64,000 nucleotides of DNA, taken from positions 26,443 through 90,442 of the forward strand of contig CAYNYK010000003.1 in NCBI GenBank assembly GCA_964401335.1, given 5' to 3'. The notes beneath the pieces are model-generated. The model was not told the DNA's origin. It did no database searches and saw only the letters and a program-made list of their open reading frames with translations. The translations under genes and the position numbers were made by a program. Positions 28,133-36,418 of this stretch are shown in pieces; position 1 is the first letter of the stretch; every line of letters starts with the position of its first letter. Source of the stretch: JAAYCU01 sp964401335 (GTDB taxonomy: Bacteria > Planctomycetota > Phycisphaerae > UBA1845 > PWPN01).

Positions 28133-28359
28133 AATGCGGTCATTCTATTCCTGCATCCCTGCAAGTGCAACTTGACCTCATTTCCGACAAGGTGTGACTT
28201 TGGCAATTACGTGACCTTCATGGTGAATGACCCCGTTCGTCGCCATAACGAACTCGATGAGAGATTTCCGGCCGGTCAACGGGTGGAAAGCGATCTCCGC
28301 CAGAGCTATGCGCCCTGCTTCCGAGGTGATATATCCATTTCCCCGCCACCAATCGCTTC

Positions 28360-28506
28360 TTGGTTGGCAGGACCGGTTCCCGTAACCCGGCGGTGATCGT
28401 CGTCCGCGATAGTCCTATCGCCACCGCCGTTAATCCCGCCCCGACCCAGTTTATGGGCCTCCGCCACTGCCCATCCACCTCGCCGCCGCTCGTCCAGCTC
28501 CATATA
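28360..28506 (-). pseudogene. Remnant of an ISAzo13-type transposase N-terminus
   Basis: Minus-strand translation gives ELDERRRGGWAVAEAHKLGRGG (from 28500) and, after a one-base frame change near 28435, GLTAVAIGLSRTTITAGLREP. Together these resemble the start of ISAzo13 transposases (L-D-E-x-x-R-R-x-W-A-x-A-E-A then G-R-G-G then A-V-x-x-G-L-S-R-T-T-I). No downstream catalytic part is present, and no terminal repeats are evident. The rest of the 28133-28624 gap shows nothing else I can support. Confidence 0.5.
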
Positions 28507-28624
28507 TAACAAGGCGGCACTTGCGTCGAATTCGTCTGATGGCCGGTATATCCTGATCATGTAGCGCTAGGCAACAGATGACGAACGAAAGGAATAATTG
28601 TCCAAGTTATTTTTGAGCGAGCCC

Positions 28625-29416
28625 TTAGATGGTTTCTTTGGGTTCCTGCAGCAGGGTATTGAGCTCGTCGCGCAAACGGGCGGCGTCCTCGTAGCGCTCA
28701 TCGCGCAGGGCGCGGTTGAGCTGGCTTTTCAGTTTGCGAATGGGATCCACGGGCAGAAAGCCGCGCACCTGCCGGCGCAGGGCCTTGAGGACCTGGACCT
28801 CTCCGCTCATCCGGTACGCGTGCGGCATGCCGAAACGCTCGAAGAAGTTTTTTATCGTGGTGAGGCCGTTCTCCACGTGGACCAGGGCCGTGCGATACGC
28901 CCCGTGGTCCATGCTCAGCAGCCCCTTGCTCCGCGCGTTCATCATGATGATGTAAGGCCGATATTGTTCCATGGCCAACTGGTCCGCCTCGTTTTCGGCG
29001 TACTTGGCGCAGAAGTCCAGCAAGTCGAGGTTGCGCTGCGTGTCTCGGATGACCGCTTCGTAATCCTCGAGCACGAAGTTGGCCAGGTAGCGTTTGTAAT
29101 ACTGCACTGCCTCCTCGCGCAGGTCCTGACATTCCTCCGCGTTCAGGACGAACCCCAGGTCGGTCCCGTTGCGTTCGATATAGATGGCGCATTGTTTCTG
29201 ATGATATTCCAGGAGCGATTCGCAATTGTGCGGACGCCGACCGTCCGGCCGGCCGTGCGGCTCGATCTGTAATACACCCAGATCAACCCGCATCTGAATC
29301 TTGACCTGATTGTTCTCGCCCCGGATTTTACGGACGTTGATCTGGCCCGATTCATAAGGCCAGTTGCTGATGATCGGTTTTAAATCTTTTGATGTAAACA
29401 TCTTAGGATCGGACAT
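28625..29416 (-). CDS. UVR-motif-containing protein of unknown function
   Basis: A 263-residue soluble protein. The C-terminal 40 residues (PIRKLKSQLNRALRDERYEDAARLRDELNTL) are a clear UVR motif, the helical hairpin by which UvrB and UvrC interact and which also occurs in McsA-type proteins. Residues about 110-200 are helical (LREEAVQYYKRYLANFVLEDYEAVIRDTQRNLDLLDF), resembling tetratricopeptide-like helices. The N-terminal 80 residues are strand-rich, with no CxxC zinc sites as in McsA. GGGAG lies 8 bases before the ATG at 29416. A stress-response or adaptor role is possible but not shown. Confidence 0.75.
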   Translation of the reverse strand: MSDPKMFTSKDLKPIISNWPYESGQINVRKIRGENNQVKIQMRVDLGVLQIEPHGRPDGRRPHNCESLLEYHQKQCAIYIERNGTDLGFVLNAEECQDLREEAVQYYKRYLANFVLEDYEAVIRDTQRNLDLLDFCAKYAENEADQLAMEQYRPYIIMMNARSKGLLSMDHGAYRTALVHVENGLTTIKNFFERFGMPHAYRMSGEVQVLKALRRQVRGFLPVDPIRKLKSQLNRALRDERYEDAARLRDELNTLLQEPKETI

Positions 29417-29475
29417 TGGCCGTCTCCCATCTCAGGCCGTCGGGTCGACTCCCCACCGGGTCGTCCCCCTCTACT

Positions 29476-29505
29476 ATCATAGACTATTGGGGGGGCGGGT
29501 TCCAA
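29476..29505 (-). promoter_or_regulatory. Candidate promoter of the UVR-motif gene
   Basis: On the minus strand TTGGAA (29500-29505), an 18-base spacer containing a C7 run, and TATGAT (29476-29481), about 60 bases before the start. The 29417-29761 gap otherwise holds no gene I can support. Confidence 0.4.
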
Positions 29506-29761
29506 TAAAATATTTACCCCCCACCCTGGAAAAAAGTTTCATCAAGGATACCCTTGTTGATTATCGGAACATCGCCACTGATTGCCGCACAGCAAGTCGT
29601 TAAAAAAATAGCCCCTTTACCGGACGTGGTTTATACTCTTTCATGGCCGGCTGGCCTAAACTCCAAAGAAAGGATAGGGGCTTGTCGGTTACAAAGTAAA
29701 CGAAAGCTTTAGCCGTCTGGGACTGGGATATAAAGTCTCTTACCGAAAAGGAGTTACGCCG

Positions 29762-30373
29762 ATGAGAATCAAAACCGTTGTTACCGTCCTACTGAGTCTG
29801 AGCTTCTGCGCCTTGGTCTACACCCAACTGAACGCCGCATCCGCCGCGGCTGAAGCCAAGGCCGAGATCGGGAAGGCGGCCCCGGACTTCAGCCTGAAGG
29901 ATTCCTTAGGGAAAACCTTTACCCTGTCCGAGTTCAAGGACCGGATCGTGGTCCTCGAATGGCTGAACCGCGATTGCCCGGTGGTCCGCGAAGCCCATCA
30001 GAAAAAACGGGTCATGCAGGAAACCTACGCCAAGTACGCCGGCAAGGGTGTGATCTGGCTGGGCATCGATACGACCCACGGACGCCAACCCGAACAGAAC
30101 CGGGTATGGGCCGCCGAGGTTGGGTTGGCTTATCCGATTTTGTTCGACGAGGAGGGCAAGGTCGGACGCGCCTACGGGGCCACGAACACACCGCATATGT
30201 TTGTGATCGACAAGCACGGCAAGCTGGCCTACATGGGCGCGATCGACGATCAGGGTAAGACCAACTACGTCGAGGAGGCCATCAAGGACTTGCTCGACGG
30301 CAAGGCGGTCAGCAAACCGGAGACCAAGCCTTACGGCTGCTCGGTGAAATACCCACCGGCGAAGGCTGAATAA
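29762..30373 (+). CDS. Exported redoxin (AhpC/TSA, thioredoxin fold)
   Basis: A 203-residue protein with an N-terminal signal (TVVTVLLSLSFCALVYTQLNAASA). The thioredoxin fold starts at IGKAAPDFSLKDSLGKTFTLSEF. EWLNRDCPVVRE holds the probable peroxidatic Cys72; the CxxC partner is missing, and a second Cys193 (PYGCSVKYPP) lies near the C-terminus. NTPHMFVIDKHGKLAYMGAID is the cis-Pro region. It probably reduces peroxides or disulfides in the cell envelope. AGGAG precedes the start by about 9 bases. It appears to be a single-gene unit. Confidence 0.85.
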   Translation: MRIKTVVTVLLSLSFCALVYTQLNAASAAAEAKAEIGKAAPDFSLKDSLGKTFTLSEFKDRIVVLEWLNRDCPVVREAHQKKRVMQETYAKYAGKGVIWLGIDTTHGRQPEQNRVWAAEVGLAYPILFDEEGKVGRAYGATNTPHMFVIDKHGKLAYMGAIDDQGKTNYVEEAIKDLLDGKAVSKPETKPYGCSVKYPPAKAE

Positions 30374-30395
30374 GGCCTAGCGGATAGGGAAAGGT

Positions 30396-30807
30396 TGCAT
30401 CCGAAGTTCAGGGGCAGGGTGGCATGGGCAGGCCCTGGTCACGCCATAGCGGGACAAGGGTTTGCCCGTGCTTTTGAGTTCGCGCAGCAGAGCGCGCATA
30501 TTCCCAAGTAAGTCGAAATTCCCCGTGCCATCTTTCTTCGGATGCATCGATACGCAAGGATTTCGGTCATAAAATTTTTGCACAGTTCGGTCGGTTCATG
30601 GATAATACCGGCAGGGTGGCATGGGCAGGCCCTGGTCACGCCATAGCGGGACAAGGGTTTGCCCGTGCTTTTGAGTTCGCGCAGCAGAGCGCGCATATTC
30701 CCAAGTAAGTCGAAATTCCCCGTGCCATCTTTCTTCGGATGCATCGATACGCAAGGATTTCGGTCATAAAAATTTTTGCACAGTTCGGTCGGTTCATGGA
30801 TAATACC
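30396..30807. repeat. Palindromic repeat element with 197-bp tandem duplication
   Basis: A unit of 151 bp (30396-30546) is bounded by 11-bp inverted repeats TGCATCCGAAG and CTTCGGATGCA. Inside, GGGCAGGCCC and GGGTTTGCCC lie in the arms of a long hairpin. A 197-bp segment (30413-30609) is repeated almost perfectly at 30610-30807, differing by one extra A in an A/T run. A diverged third copy lies at 31921-32069. The unit encodes no recognisable protein; the minus-strand frames it opens are by-products of the repeat. Confidence 0.8.
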
Positions 30808-30843
30808 CCTCAGGCCGGTACGCCGGTATCTGATGGATAGTCC

Positions 30844-31851
30844 ATGAACCGATCCGTAATTTCATGTTTACGATCTGGGGTTAGGCTGACGCTCGGCGTG
30901 ATGACGGGTCTTTGTGCCATCGTCGGCTGTCCGCCCACGGACTCCTCGACGCTCGACCGCAAACCGGCAGCCACACGACCGTCCTACGTTTATCCGGATA
31001 CGCCGCCGGTGGTGGACCGCCAGTCGCTCGACGCTTTTCTGGTTCAGTTAGGCGGCGACCTGACGGTTATCTGGGTCATCGGAGATAGCGCCGACGAGGG
31101 CGGGGCGACGGCGGCCGCTCTGGCCGAAGCCCGCGACGAATTGAAAGCGCACAACTGCCCGATGGTTGCGCTCTATACCGGCCCGGCCCGCCAATGGTGG
31201 CCTCAGGTCGTCCCCATGCTCCAGGCGGCCGGGGCCAATTATCCATGCGCGGTGGTCGCCCCGCCGGCGTTTTCGGGAATGGCCGCCTGGCTGGCCGGAA
31301 ACACACGCCATCGGCAGCCGGGTATATATGTGGTGGATCGGCTGGAACGGGTGATCGGGCGGTTCGGCGCAAAGCCCAAGGAAGTGCGGGCCATGGTCGG
31401 CCAGGTGACGAGCGGGGAACTGGTCAAAAATCTCCAGAACCAGTCCATGCTTTGCGTGCGTTTGCGATTGATTCAATTGGCCGGGGGAGAGATCACGGCC
31501 AGCGCGGTCTCCAACGCCGCCGACGTGAATACGGTGGCCCAGGATTTGGCCCGCCAACTGACAACCAGCAAACCGCTGGGCACGGTAGCCATGCTACCCT
31601 TGCGGAATATCGGAGAGCCCACGCCGGCCGAACAGGAACAGAACCAAATGATCTGCGAAAGACTCCACGAGCGGCTGGAGGCCCACGGCTGGGCCTCGCT
31701 GGTCAGCACGGAGGCCGCCGCCCGAGTCCTGGCCGAACTAAACCTGACCCCCGTGGCCATCGAATTCGACCCGTCTCGGCTGACTCCCCATGTAACCTGG
31801 TACGGGATCCTGGTCGGGTCGGTGGAACACCGGTCCCTTATGAGGGAATGA
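30844..31851 (+). CDS. Lipoprotein with thioredoxin-like and LpoB/CsgG-like regions
   Basis: A 335-residue protein with a lipoprotein signal (TGLCAIVGC, lipidated Cys29). Residues about 65-180 (GGDLTVIWVIGDSADEGGATAAALAEAR through GIYVVDRLERVIGRFGAKPKEV) suggest a thioredoxin-like fold without active cysteines. Residues about 245-335 (GTVAMLPLRNIGEPTPAEQEQNQMICERL followed by GWASLVSTEAAARVLAEL) resemble LpoB/CsgG-type lipoproteins. Both assignments are from pattern only. No strong ribosome site is seen. It is flanked on both sides by copies of the palindromic repeat. Confidence 0.6.
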   Translation: MNRSVISCLRSGVRLTLGVMTGLCAIVGCPPTDSSTLDRKPAATRPSYVYPDTPPVVDRQSLDAFLVQLGGDLTVIWVIGDSADEGGATAAALAEARDELKAHNCPMVALYTGPARQWWPQVVPMLQAAGANYPCAVVAPPAFSGMAAWLAGNTRHRQPGIYVVDRLERVIGRFGAKPKEVRAMVGQVTSGELVKNLQNQSMLCVRLRLIQLAGGEITASAVSNAADVNTVAQDLARQLTTSKPLGTVAMLPLRNIGEPTPAEQEQNQMICERLHERLEAHGWASLVSTEAAARVLAELNLTPVAIEFDPSRLTPHVTWYGILVGSVEHRSLMRE

Positions 31852-31920
31852 CGGTTTCTCGCCCCCAGGCCGCCGGACTCTGCCGCAGCCACGTTTTTCT
31901 GGGCCCAGTCACCCGACGGG

Positions 31921-32069
31921 TGCAGCCGAGGTTTAAGGGCAGGGTGGCATGGGCAGGCCCTTGTCACGCCGCGGCGAGACAAGGGTTTGCCCGTGCTTAT
32001 AAGACCGCCGAGCATATCGCGAATATTCCAGGCAAGTCGGATTCCCTGTGCCACCTTTCCTCGGATGCC
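31921..32069. repeat. Diverged third copy of the palindromic repeat element
   Basis: This 149-bp copy keeps the ends (TGCAGCCGAGG and CCTCGGATGCC) and the hairpin. Its arms read GCCCTTGTC and GACAAGGG, pairing perfectly, whereas the copies at 30.4 kb have one mismatch. It fills most of the gap between the lipoprotein and methyltransferase genes. Confidence 0.7.
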
Positions 32070-32159
32070 TCCTCACCCGACACCCGCCTTGATCGCAGTT
32101 TTTTCTTGCCAGAACCGCGAAAGATGGATAAATTGATGGCCTTTGAAAGGTGTAACCCT

Positions 32160-32810
32160 ATGCAGGAAAAATCGACCCGCAAGATTTATAATATCTGGGC
32201 CCATTTTTATGATCTCCTCTGGCCCGCCATCGTGCATCGCCGCACGACCAAGGCGATCGCCCACATGAACATTCGTCCCGGCGAAAGCGTACTGGATGTG
32301 GGGGTGGGGACAGGGTTGGCGTTGAGCAGTTATCCTCCCCACGCCCGCGTAATCGGGATCGATCTGAGCGAGGGCATGCTTCGCCGGGCCCGAGAACGGA
32401 CGATCAAATACAACATGGATTGGGTGAATCTGGTGCTGGGTAATGCGCTGGAATTACCTTTCGAGGAAAACACCTTTGATCACGTGCTGCTCAGCCACGT
32501 GGTCACCGTGGTCAGTGATCCGGTGCGGTTGATCGAGGAAACCCGGCGGGTGACGCGGCCGGGCGGGCAGATCGTGATCATCAATCATTTCCAGTCGGCC
32601 AACCGCGTAATGGCCCGGCTGGAGAAATGGCTTTGTCCTCTGTGCCAACATCTGGGCTGGCGCAGCGACTTGAACCTGCACGATCTGATTCGCGAGACGA
32701 ATTTAGAAGTGGACTATCGTTACAAACTGGACCAGGTGGATTTGTTCCAGACGGTTTTTGCGACCAACCGACCGGCCAAGCCGGCAGCCCAGGCGATGGT
32801 CGCCGCCTGA
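32160..32810 (+). CDS. Class I SAM-dependent methyltransferase, PmtA/UbiE-like
   Basis: A 216-residue Rossmann methyltransferase. The start QEKSTRKIYNIWAHFYDLLWP resembles bacterial phosphatidylethanolamine N-methyltransferases (Y-x-x-W-A-x-x-Y-D). Motif I is VLDVGVGTGLAL, followed by VIGIDLSEGML, LGNALELPFEENTFDHVLLSHVV and TRPGGQIVIINHF. Lipid methylation is likely but UbiE-type quinone methylation is not excluded. The open frame extends far upstream, but that part overlaps the lipoprotein gene and the repeat, so I start at 32160. Confidence 0.85.
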   Translation: MQEKSTRKIYNIWAHFYDLLWPAIVHRRTTKAIAHMNIRPGESVLDVGVGTGLALSSYPPHARVIGIDLSEGMLRRARERTIKYNMDWVNLVLGNALELPFEENTFDHVLLSHVVTVVSDPVRLIEETRRVTRPGGQIVIINHFQSANRVMARLEKWLCPLCQHLGWRSDLNLHDLIRETNLEVDYRYKLDQVDLFQTVFATNRPAKPAAQAMVAA

Positions 32811-32850
32811 TAGCCGCGAGACGGGGGTTTTGTTGGATAACTTAACGGCC

Positions 32851-33306
32851 ATGAATAACCGCATGACGATTTTGAAGCGGGTTCGGATGTATTTCTGCGC
32901 GGCGGCGGCCGGTTTCATTCTGGCCACCAGCAGCGGGTGTTTCGCCTATAACTGGCGGTTGGACCATTCCGAATTCGGGCCGGCCGAGGCCGAGGCCCGG
33001 GAGAAGGGCAAATACCTGTTTATCTTCTACAAATCGTGGACGGACAATTCCTCCAACCGGATGCTCAGCAGCGAGGTTTTATCCGATCCCAAGGTTGAAA
33101 AGCATTTCGCCGATACCATCAACCTCCTCGTGGAAGCGGGCGGCGGGCCGCGCTACGTCGATTACATGGCCAAGTACGGGGTCACCTCCTTCCCGGCCGC
33201 CGTCATCGTCGCTCCCGACGGCAGCTACCAACGTGCCGTCGGTTTCATCCCCAAGGAACAATTCATCGAATTTGTCCAGAAAGCCAAAAGCGGTGACAAA
33301 AATTAG
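32851..33306 (+). CDS. Thioredoxin-fold lipoprotein without CxxC
   Basis: A 151-residue protein with a lipoprotein signal (FCAAAAGFILATSSGC). The rest is a compact thioredoxin-like domain (YLFIFYKSWTDNSSNRMLSSEVLSDPKVEKHFADTINLL, YGVTSFPAAVIVAPDGS with the cis-Pro). The active-site position reads SWTDNSS, with no redox cysteines, so it is not a thiol-disulfide enzyme. A chaperone or binding role is a guess. It starts 40 bases after the methyltransferase gene, probably in the same unit; the start codon choice is uncertain (32851 or 32863). Confidence 0.7.
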   Translation: MNNRMTILKRVRMYFCAAAAGFILATSSGCFAYNWRLDHSEFGPAEAEAREKGKYLFIFYKSWTDNSSNRMLSSEVLSDPKVEKHFADTINLLVEAGGGPRYVDYMAKYGVTSFPAAVIVAPDGSYQRAVGFIPKEQFIEFVQKAKSGDKN

Positions 33307-33905
33307 TAACTTTTTTAGCATATAAACTTCCCCTTTGCTAATGAGTAATGGAGGGTTCGCTCTATTTAGCATTGCGTTTTATTATTCATAAGCCATTTTA
33401 TGGAAGATACTTATGGACGATTATACTGTTTTTTGAACCTATGCAAAATGCCTTATCATTTGAGTATAAACCATTGCAATAAAAAAACTTATGTATTTTT
33501 TTGACCATTTGATTAAACACTTTTTCCGATTGAACCTCTTAAATAAATTGGAAAGCATAGATTTTTTTGTTGCATGCGGAAATACAATTGTTTATAATGC
33601 GCGCAGGTGTGTTCCGGATCAGGTGCATGTCCAATCCGGGCAAACGGGAAAACATTGTGCCTCCATCCAGATCGTGATGGAGCACGAAGTGTTCGTTCGG
33701 GTCGTAATGAGGTGGAATCAAGTTTGTGATGTAAGGTCACAACCCAAGTCCTTGGAGGGAAAGGAGGCATCCTATCGCGAATGAAGCATGTCGATTGTTT
33801 GCGTCTCGTTGGGTTAATGGAATCAGTTTAAGTGCCGTGTGAATTGATCACGTGGATCAGTGTCGCGACACAAGTTTTTTCTTTTGGAGGAAAAGGAGGT
33901 TTCGG
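33307..33905. other. AT-rich intergenic region and long 5' leader of the PEP-CTERM gene
   Basis: Positions 33310-33600 are markedly more AT-rich than the surroundings. From the promoter at 33570-33598 onward about 300 bases form an untranslated leader with an imperfect hairpin (arms CTCCATC and GATGGAG around 33660) and a palindrome GTGTCGCGACAC (33860-33871). Open frames in it show no recognisable protein. Confidence 0.45.
33570..33598 (+). promoter_or_regulatory. Strong sigma70-type promoter of the PEP-CTERM gene
   Basis: TTGCAT (33570-33575), a 17-base spacer and a perfect TATAAT (33593-33598). Transcription would start near 33605, about 300 bases before the ATG. Confidence 0.55.
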
Positions 33906-34781
33906 ATGAGAAGCGGTTTAATTATTGGTGTTGTCTGCGCCATGTTTGCCAGCGTGGCGTCGGCAGCGGTGATTACTTGGAATATGGGTGTGGATCTCTC
34001 GAGCGCGAGCCAGACCTCCCCCATGACGAAGTCGGAGGATGGGTATGGGGATATCGCCGCCGGCGATTTTAATTCTCCGATCAACGCGGGGATCAACGCA
34101 ACCTCGATAGGCAGTTACGACGCCTACTCGCGGTTCGTCGACACCGGCTCGCATGGGAACGATGGGTTCACCTACCAGAACGGCGTCAACGGGACCGTCG
34201 CTCAGACCTTTACGATCGATGCGATCCTCTGGGGTGAGAGCGCCCTCAACAGTGCGGGACGATCCGCGAGCATTCGAGTTGGAAATAATGGCGGGACTTC
34301 GTCCGGCCAGCTCGGGATTGAGCCCGGCTCAGTTTGGGGTAGTGTGCCAGGCCTTACTGATCCCGGTGGCAACTCGTTATGGATAACGGTCCGGAACGGT
34401 AGCTTTGTTCCGTTCGGTTTCCTTTTTACACAGACCACGACCGCTTATGGCTGGCGGGCTGTTCGGCTGGTATCGCCCGGCGACGGCAGCCTTCAGTTCT
34501 GGGATTTTGTCGACGGTTCCGGTACGGGCACCTTGATAGGCACCGTTCCCAGCGGCAGCATGCCCGGAGGTGGGCAAGTGAGCGCCCTTGGTTTCAGTCT
34601 GAACAGCATCTCGGGCAGCACGGTATTGAGCAGCGGCTTCTCTTGCCTGGGCTTGGCCATGGATAACGCGCAGGCACTGGATGGCAGCGCCCCGTATATG
34701 CTCCCGGCCGTTCCGGAACCGGCCAGCTTGGTGCTGTTCGCGGTCTTCAGCGGTTTGGCCCTGCTCCGCCGTCGTAGCTAA
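33906..34781 (+). CDS. PEP-CTERM exported protein
   Basis: A 291-residue protein with a signal peptide (LIIGVVCAMFASVASA) and the C-terminal sorting tag VPEPASLVLFAVFSGLALLRRRS, that is P-E-P, a membrane helix and an Arg cluster. Such proteins are processed by an EpsH/XrtA-type exosortase, not seen in this window. The body is beta-rich and Gly/Ser-rich. Residues 44-88 (EDGYGDIAAGDFNSPINAG then RFVDTGSHGNDGF) are homologous to residues 63-101 of the giant protein at 57162. AAGGAGGT (33893-33900) lies 5 bases before the ATG. Its role in matrix or surface structure is unknown. Confidence 0.85.
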   Translation: MRSGLIIGVVCAMFASVASAAVITWNMGVDLSSASQTSPMTKSEDGYGDIAAGDFNSPINAGINATSIGSYDAYSRFVDTGSHGNDGFTYQNGVNGTVAQTFTIDAILWGESALNSAGRSASIRVGNNGGTSSGQLGIEPGSVWGSVPGLTDPGGNSLWITVRNGSFVPFGFLFTQTTTAYGWRAVRLVSPGDGSLQFWDFVDGSGTGTLIGTVPSGSMPGGGQVSALGFSLNSISGSTVLSSGFSCLGLAMDNAQALDGSAPYMLPAVPEPASLVLFAVFSGLALLRRRS

Positions 34782-34837
34782 GGGGTTGAATCGCGTGTCA
34801 TAGCTGTTTTGCTAAAAACAGTCTCTATCACATGGAA

Positions 34838-34877
34838 CACCGGCCGGAGTTGATTAACTTCGGCCGGTGCTTTTTTT
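34838..34877 (+). terminator. Strong rho-independent terminator of the PEP-CTERM gene
   Basis: A 14-bp stem (CACCGGCCGGAGTT with AACTTCGGCCGGTG, one G-T wobble), loop GATT, then C and seven T (34871-34877). Confidence 0.9.
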
Positions 34878-34898
34878 ACAGGCCGCTCTGTCGAGATT

Positions 34899-35128
34899 CC
34901 TGCCGCCGCTCTGTCGAGATTCCTGCCGCCGCTCTGTCGAGATTCCTATCTCGACACTGGACCGCTCTGTCGAGATTCCTATCTCGACAGTCCTGCGTCG
35001 GGATTCCTATCCCGCGTTAGAGGGGAAAGGATTCCCCTAGTGTGGGTGCGAGAAAGGATTCTCGCACCAGCATGGTAGTGTGGGTGCGAGAAAGGATTCT
35101 CGCACCAGCATGATTCTCGCACCAGCAT
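34899..35128. repeat. Hairpin array A: variable stems with invariant AGGA/TCCT loop
   Basis: Six complete hairpins: 34935-34956 and 34968-34989 (stem TGTCGAGAT, loop TCCT), 34999-35014 (stem CGGGAT, loop TCCT), 35021-35038 (stem AGGGGAA, loop AGGA), 35045-35068 and 35083-35106 (stem GGTGCGAGAA, loop AGGA). Two left-arm-only copies precede (GTCGAGATTCCTGCCGC near 34910 and 34925-34930) and a right-arm-only copy follows (35112-35124). All stems pair perfectly. The array has no protein-coding character and lies between two convergent transcription units. Confidence 0.85.
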
Positions 35129-35174
35129 AATCACTCAGGATTCTTGGCGTTACACAACTCCGACCCCGTGCTCC

Positions 35175-35297
35175 CCCGCCACGGCGGGTAGACTGCTTGG
35201 GGGTCAGATAGGCACCGCCATCAGAACCTGGAGCAGTTTACCTCGCTTGCCTCCCCCGCCACGGCGGAACTTCGCTTTAGCGGGCCTCGCCTGGGCG
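35175..35297. repeat. Second palindrome family (CGCY-NN-RGCG) next to array A
   Basis: Short palindromes with a two-base centre: 35175-35188 (CCCGCC-AC-GGCGGG), 35256-35267 (CCGCC-AC-GGCGG), 35273-35282 (CGCT-TT-AGCG) and 35288-35297 (CGCC-TG-GGCG). The same family follows array B. Confidence 0.65.
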
Positions 35298-35385
35298 GGT
35301 CTCCATGGTAAAACCCGATGAGTAATCCGAGTCATGTGAACCATATCGGCGTTAGAGAGAGAATGACCGGTGCGGCAGACCCTTG

Positions 35386-36378
35386 TTACTGGGAAACCGG
35401 GTGACGATCCGCGAGGGACAAACCTGTCGGCGTGGTGGTAGCGGCCAGTTCGCCGGCGATCTTCTCCCAGAATTCGATTTTATCACGGGCGACGGTGGAT
35501 ACCCGACGGCCATTGAGAAAAATCGTGGGAGGCTGCTCCACGCTCAGTCGGTGGCCCAGCTCGATATCTTCCCGCACGCGATCCCGAGCCGCCTGGCCGG
35601 CCCTGTCCTTGTTGAATTGGGCGGTGTCCAAACCCAATAGCGTGGCCACGGTGGAGTAAACGAAGTCATCAAGCTCACCGGCCCGGCCGAAAATCTCGTT
35701 ACGCATACGGGTGAACATCTCCTCGCCTCCTTGCAGGCGGGCGGCTTCCGCCGCGTACGCGGCCGCGCAGGTTTCTGGCGACAAACTGACTTCCACATAA
35801 GAGTTGTATTTCTTGCAGAGCGGATAATGCTTGAACACCACGCGAATCCCTTGGCCAAACAAAGGCTCGACTTGTTCGGTCAATACCGCCTCCAAACGTC
35901 GGCAGGCCACGCAGGTCATATCACTGAAAACCAATAACTCGGCGGTTCCCCCGTTCGCCGGATCATCTCGAGGGGGTGCGATTTCCTGCTTTTGTTGCTG
36001 CCAGTATAGAGCGGTCAGAACCTCGGGCTTTTGGACAATGTCTTCCAACATGTTTTTATATGCGGCGGCCTGGACGGGCTGTTTATAGCCGATGACCGAG
36101 GTCAGGCAGACGGCCCAGGTCACAAAGGCCAGAATAAACGTGATCGCCGCCATGCGCAATGAGGGGTGTGCCGCCGCCACGATCAAGCCCGGCGAGGCAT
36201 CACGAAGGGTGGAATGCGCGGGGGCCGTCGCCTTTTGTCGGCGAGGCCAAAGCAGCAACATGAGTATGAGCAGAGTAAAGTTGATGCCGTGGATCAGGAG
36301 GCAACTCGGACACCAGGCCTTGATCACGCGGGCCATCAATAGAATGAAAGCAACGGAGCCGAGGCAGCTTACGATCAC
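35386..36378 (-). CDS. C-terminal part of a VKOR-DsbA fusion protein (5' part disrupted)
   Basis: This 330-residue frame begins inside a vitamin K epoxide reductase (VKOR) domain. It retains the last VKOR helices with the active CPSC (C23, C26), a further helix (AAITFILAFVTWAVCLTSVIGY) and a periplasmic DsbA-like thioredoxin domain with CVAC (C156, C159) in FSDMTCVACRRLE and a cis-Pro at EQPPTIFLNGRR. Intact homologues carry out disulfide formation in the envelope. The GTG at 36378 is only the first usable codon; the family start lies at 36894 in another frame. The fragment may be untranslated or may be remade by internal initiation. Confidence 0.7.
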   Translation of the reverse strand: MIVSCLGSVAFILLMARVIKAWCPSCLLIHGINFTLLILMLLLWPRRQKATAPAHSTLRDASPGLIVAAAHPSLRMAAITFILAFVTWAVCLTSVIGYKQPVQAAAYKNMLEDIVQKPEVLTALYWQQQKQEIAPPRDDPANGGTAELLVFSDMTCVACRRLEAVLTEQVEPLFGQGIRVVFKHYPLCKKYNSYVEVSLSPETCAAAYAAEAARLQGGEEMFTRMRNEIFGRAGELDDFVYSTVATLLGLDTAQFNKDRAGQAARDRVREDIELGHRLSVEQPPTIFLNGRRVSTVARDKIEFWEKIAGELAATTTPTGLSLADRHPVSQ

Positions 36379-36418
36379 CAGCCCCAGCGGAAGCAGGTGC
36401 CAGTAGCGCCCGGCGTAA

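Noticed and set aside
28133..28624. Possible tRNA or small RNA in the gap
   Set aside because: No cloverleaf, T-loop or terminator was found; the coding signal is better explained by a transposase remnant.
30439..30744. Minus-strand frames with a repeated TGKPLSR / VTRACPCHPA peptide
   Set aside because: The peptide arises from translating the palindromic repeat; it recurs in all three copies and stops at the repeat's ends.
31194..32159. Upstream in-frame extension of the methyltransferase gene
   Set aside because: It overlaps the lipoprotein gene in another frame and runs through the palindromic repeat; the methyltransferase fold starts at 32160.
33491..33784. Plus-strand frame of 97 codons
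   Set aside because: It lies in AT-rich DNA, has no ribosome site and is crossed by the strong promoter at 33570-33598.
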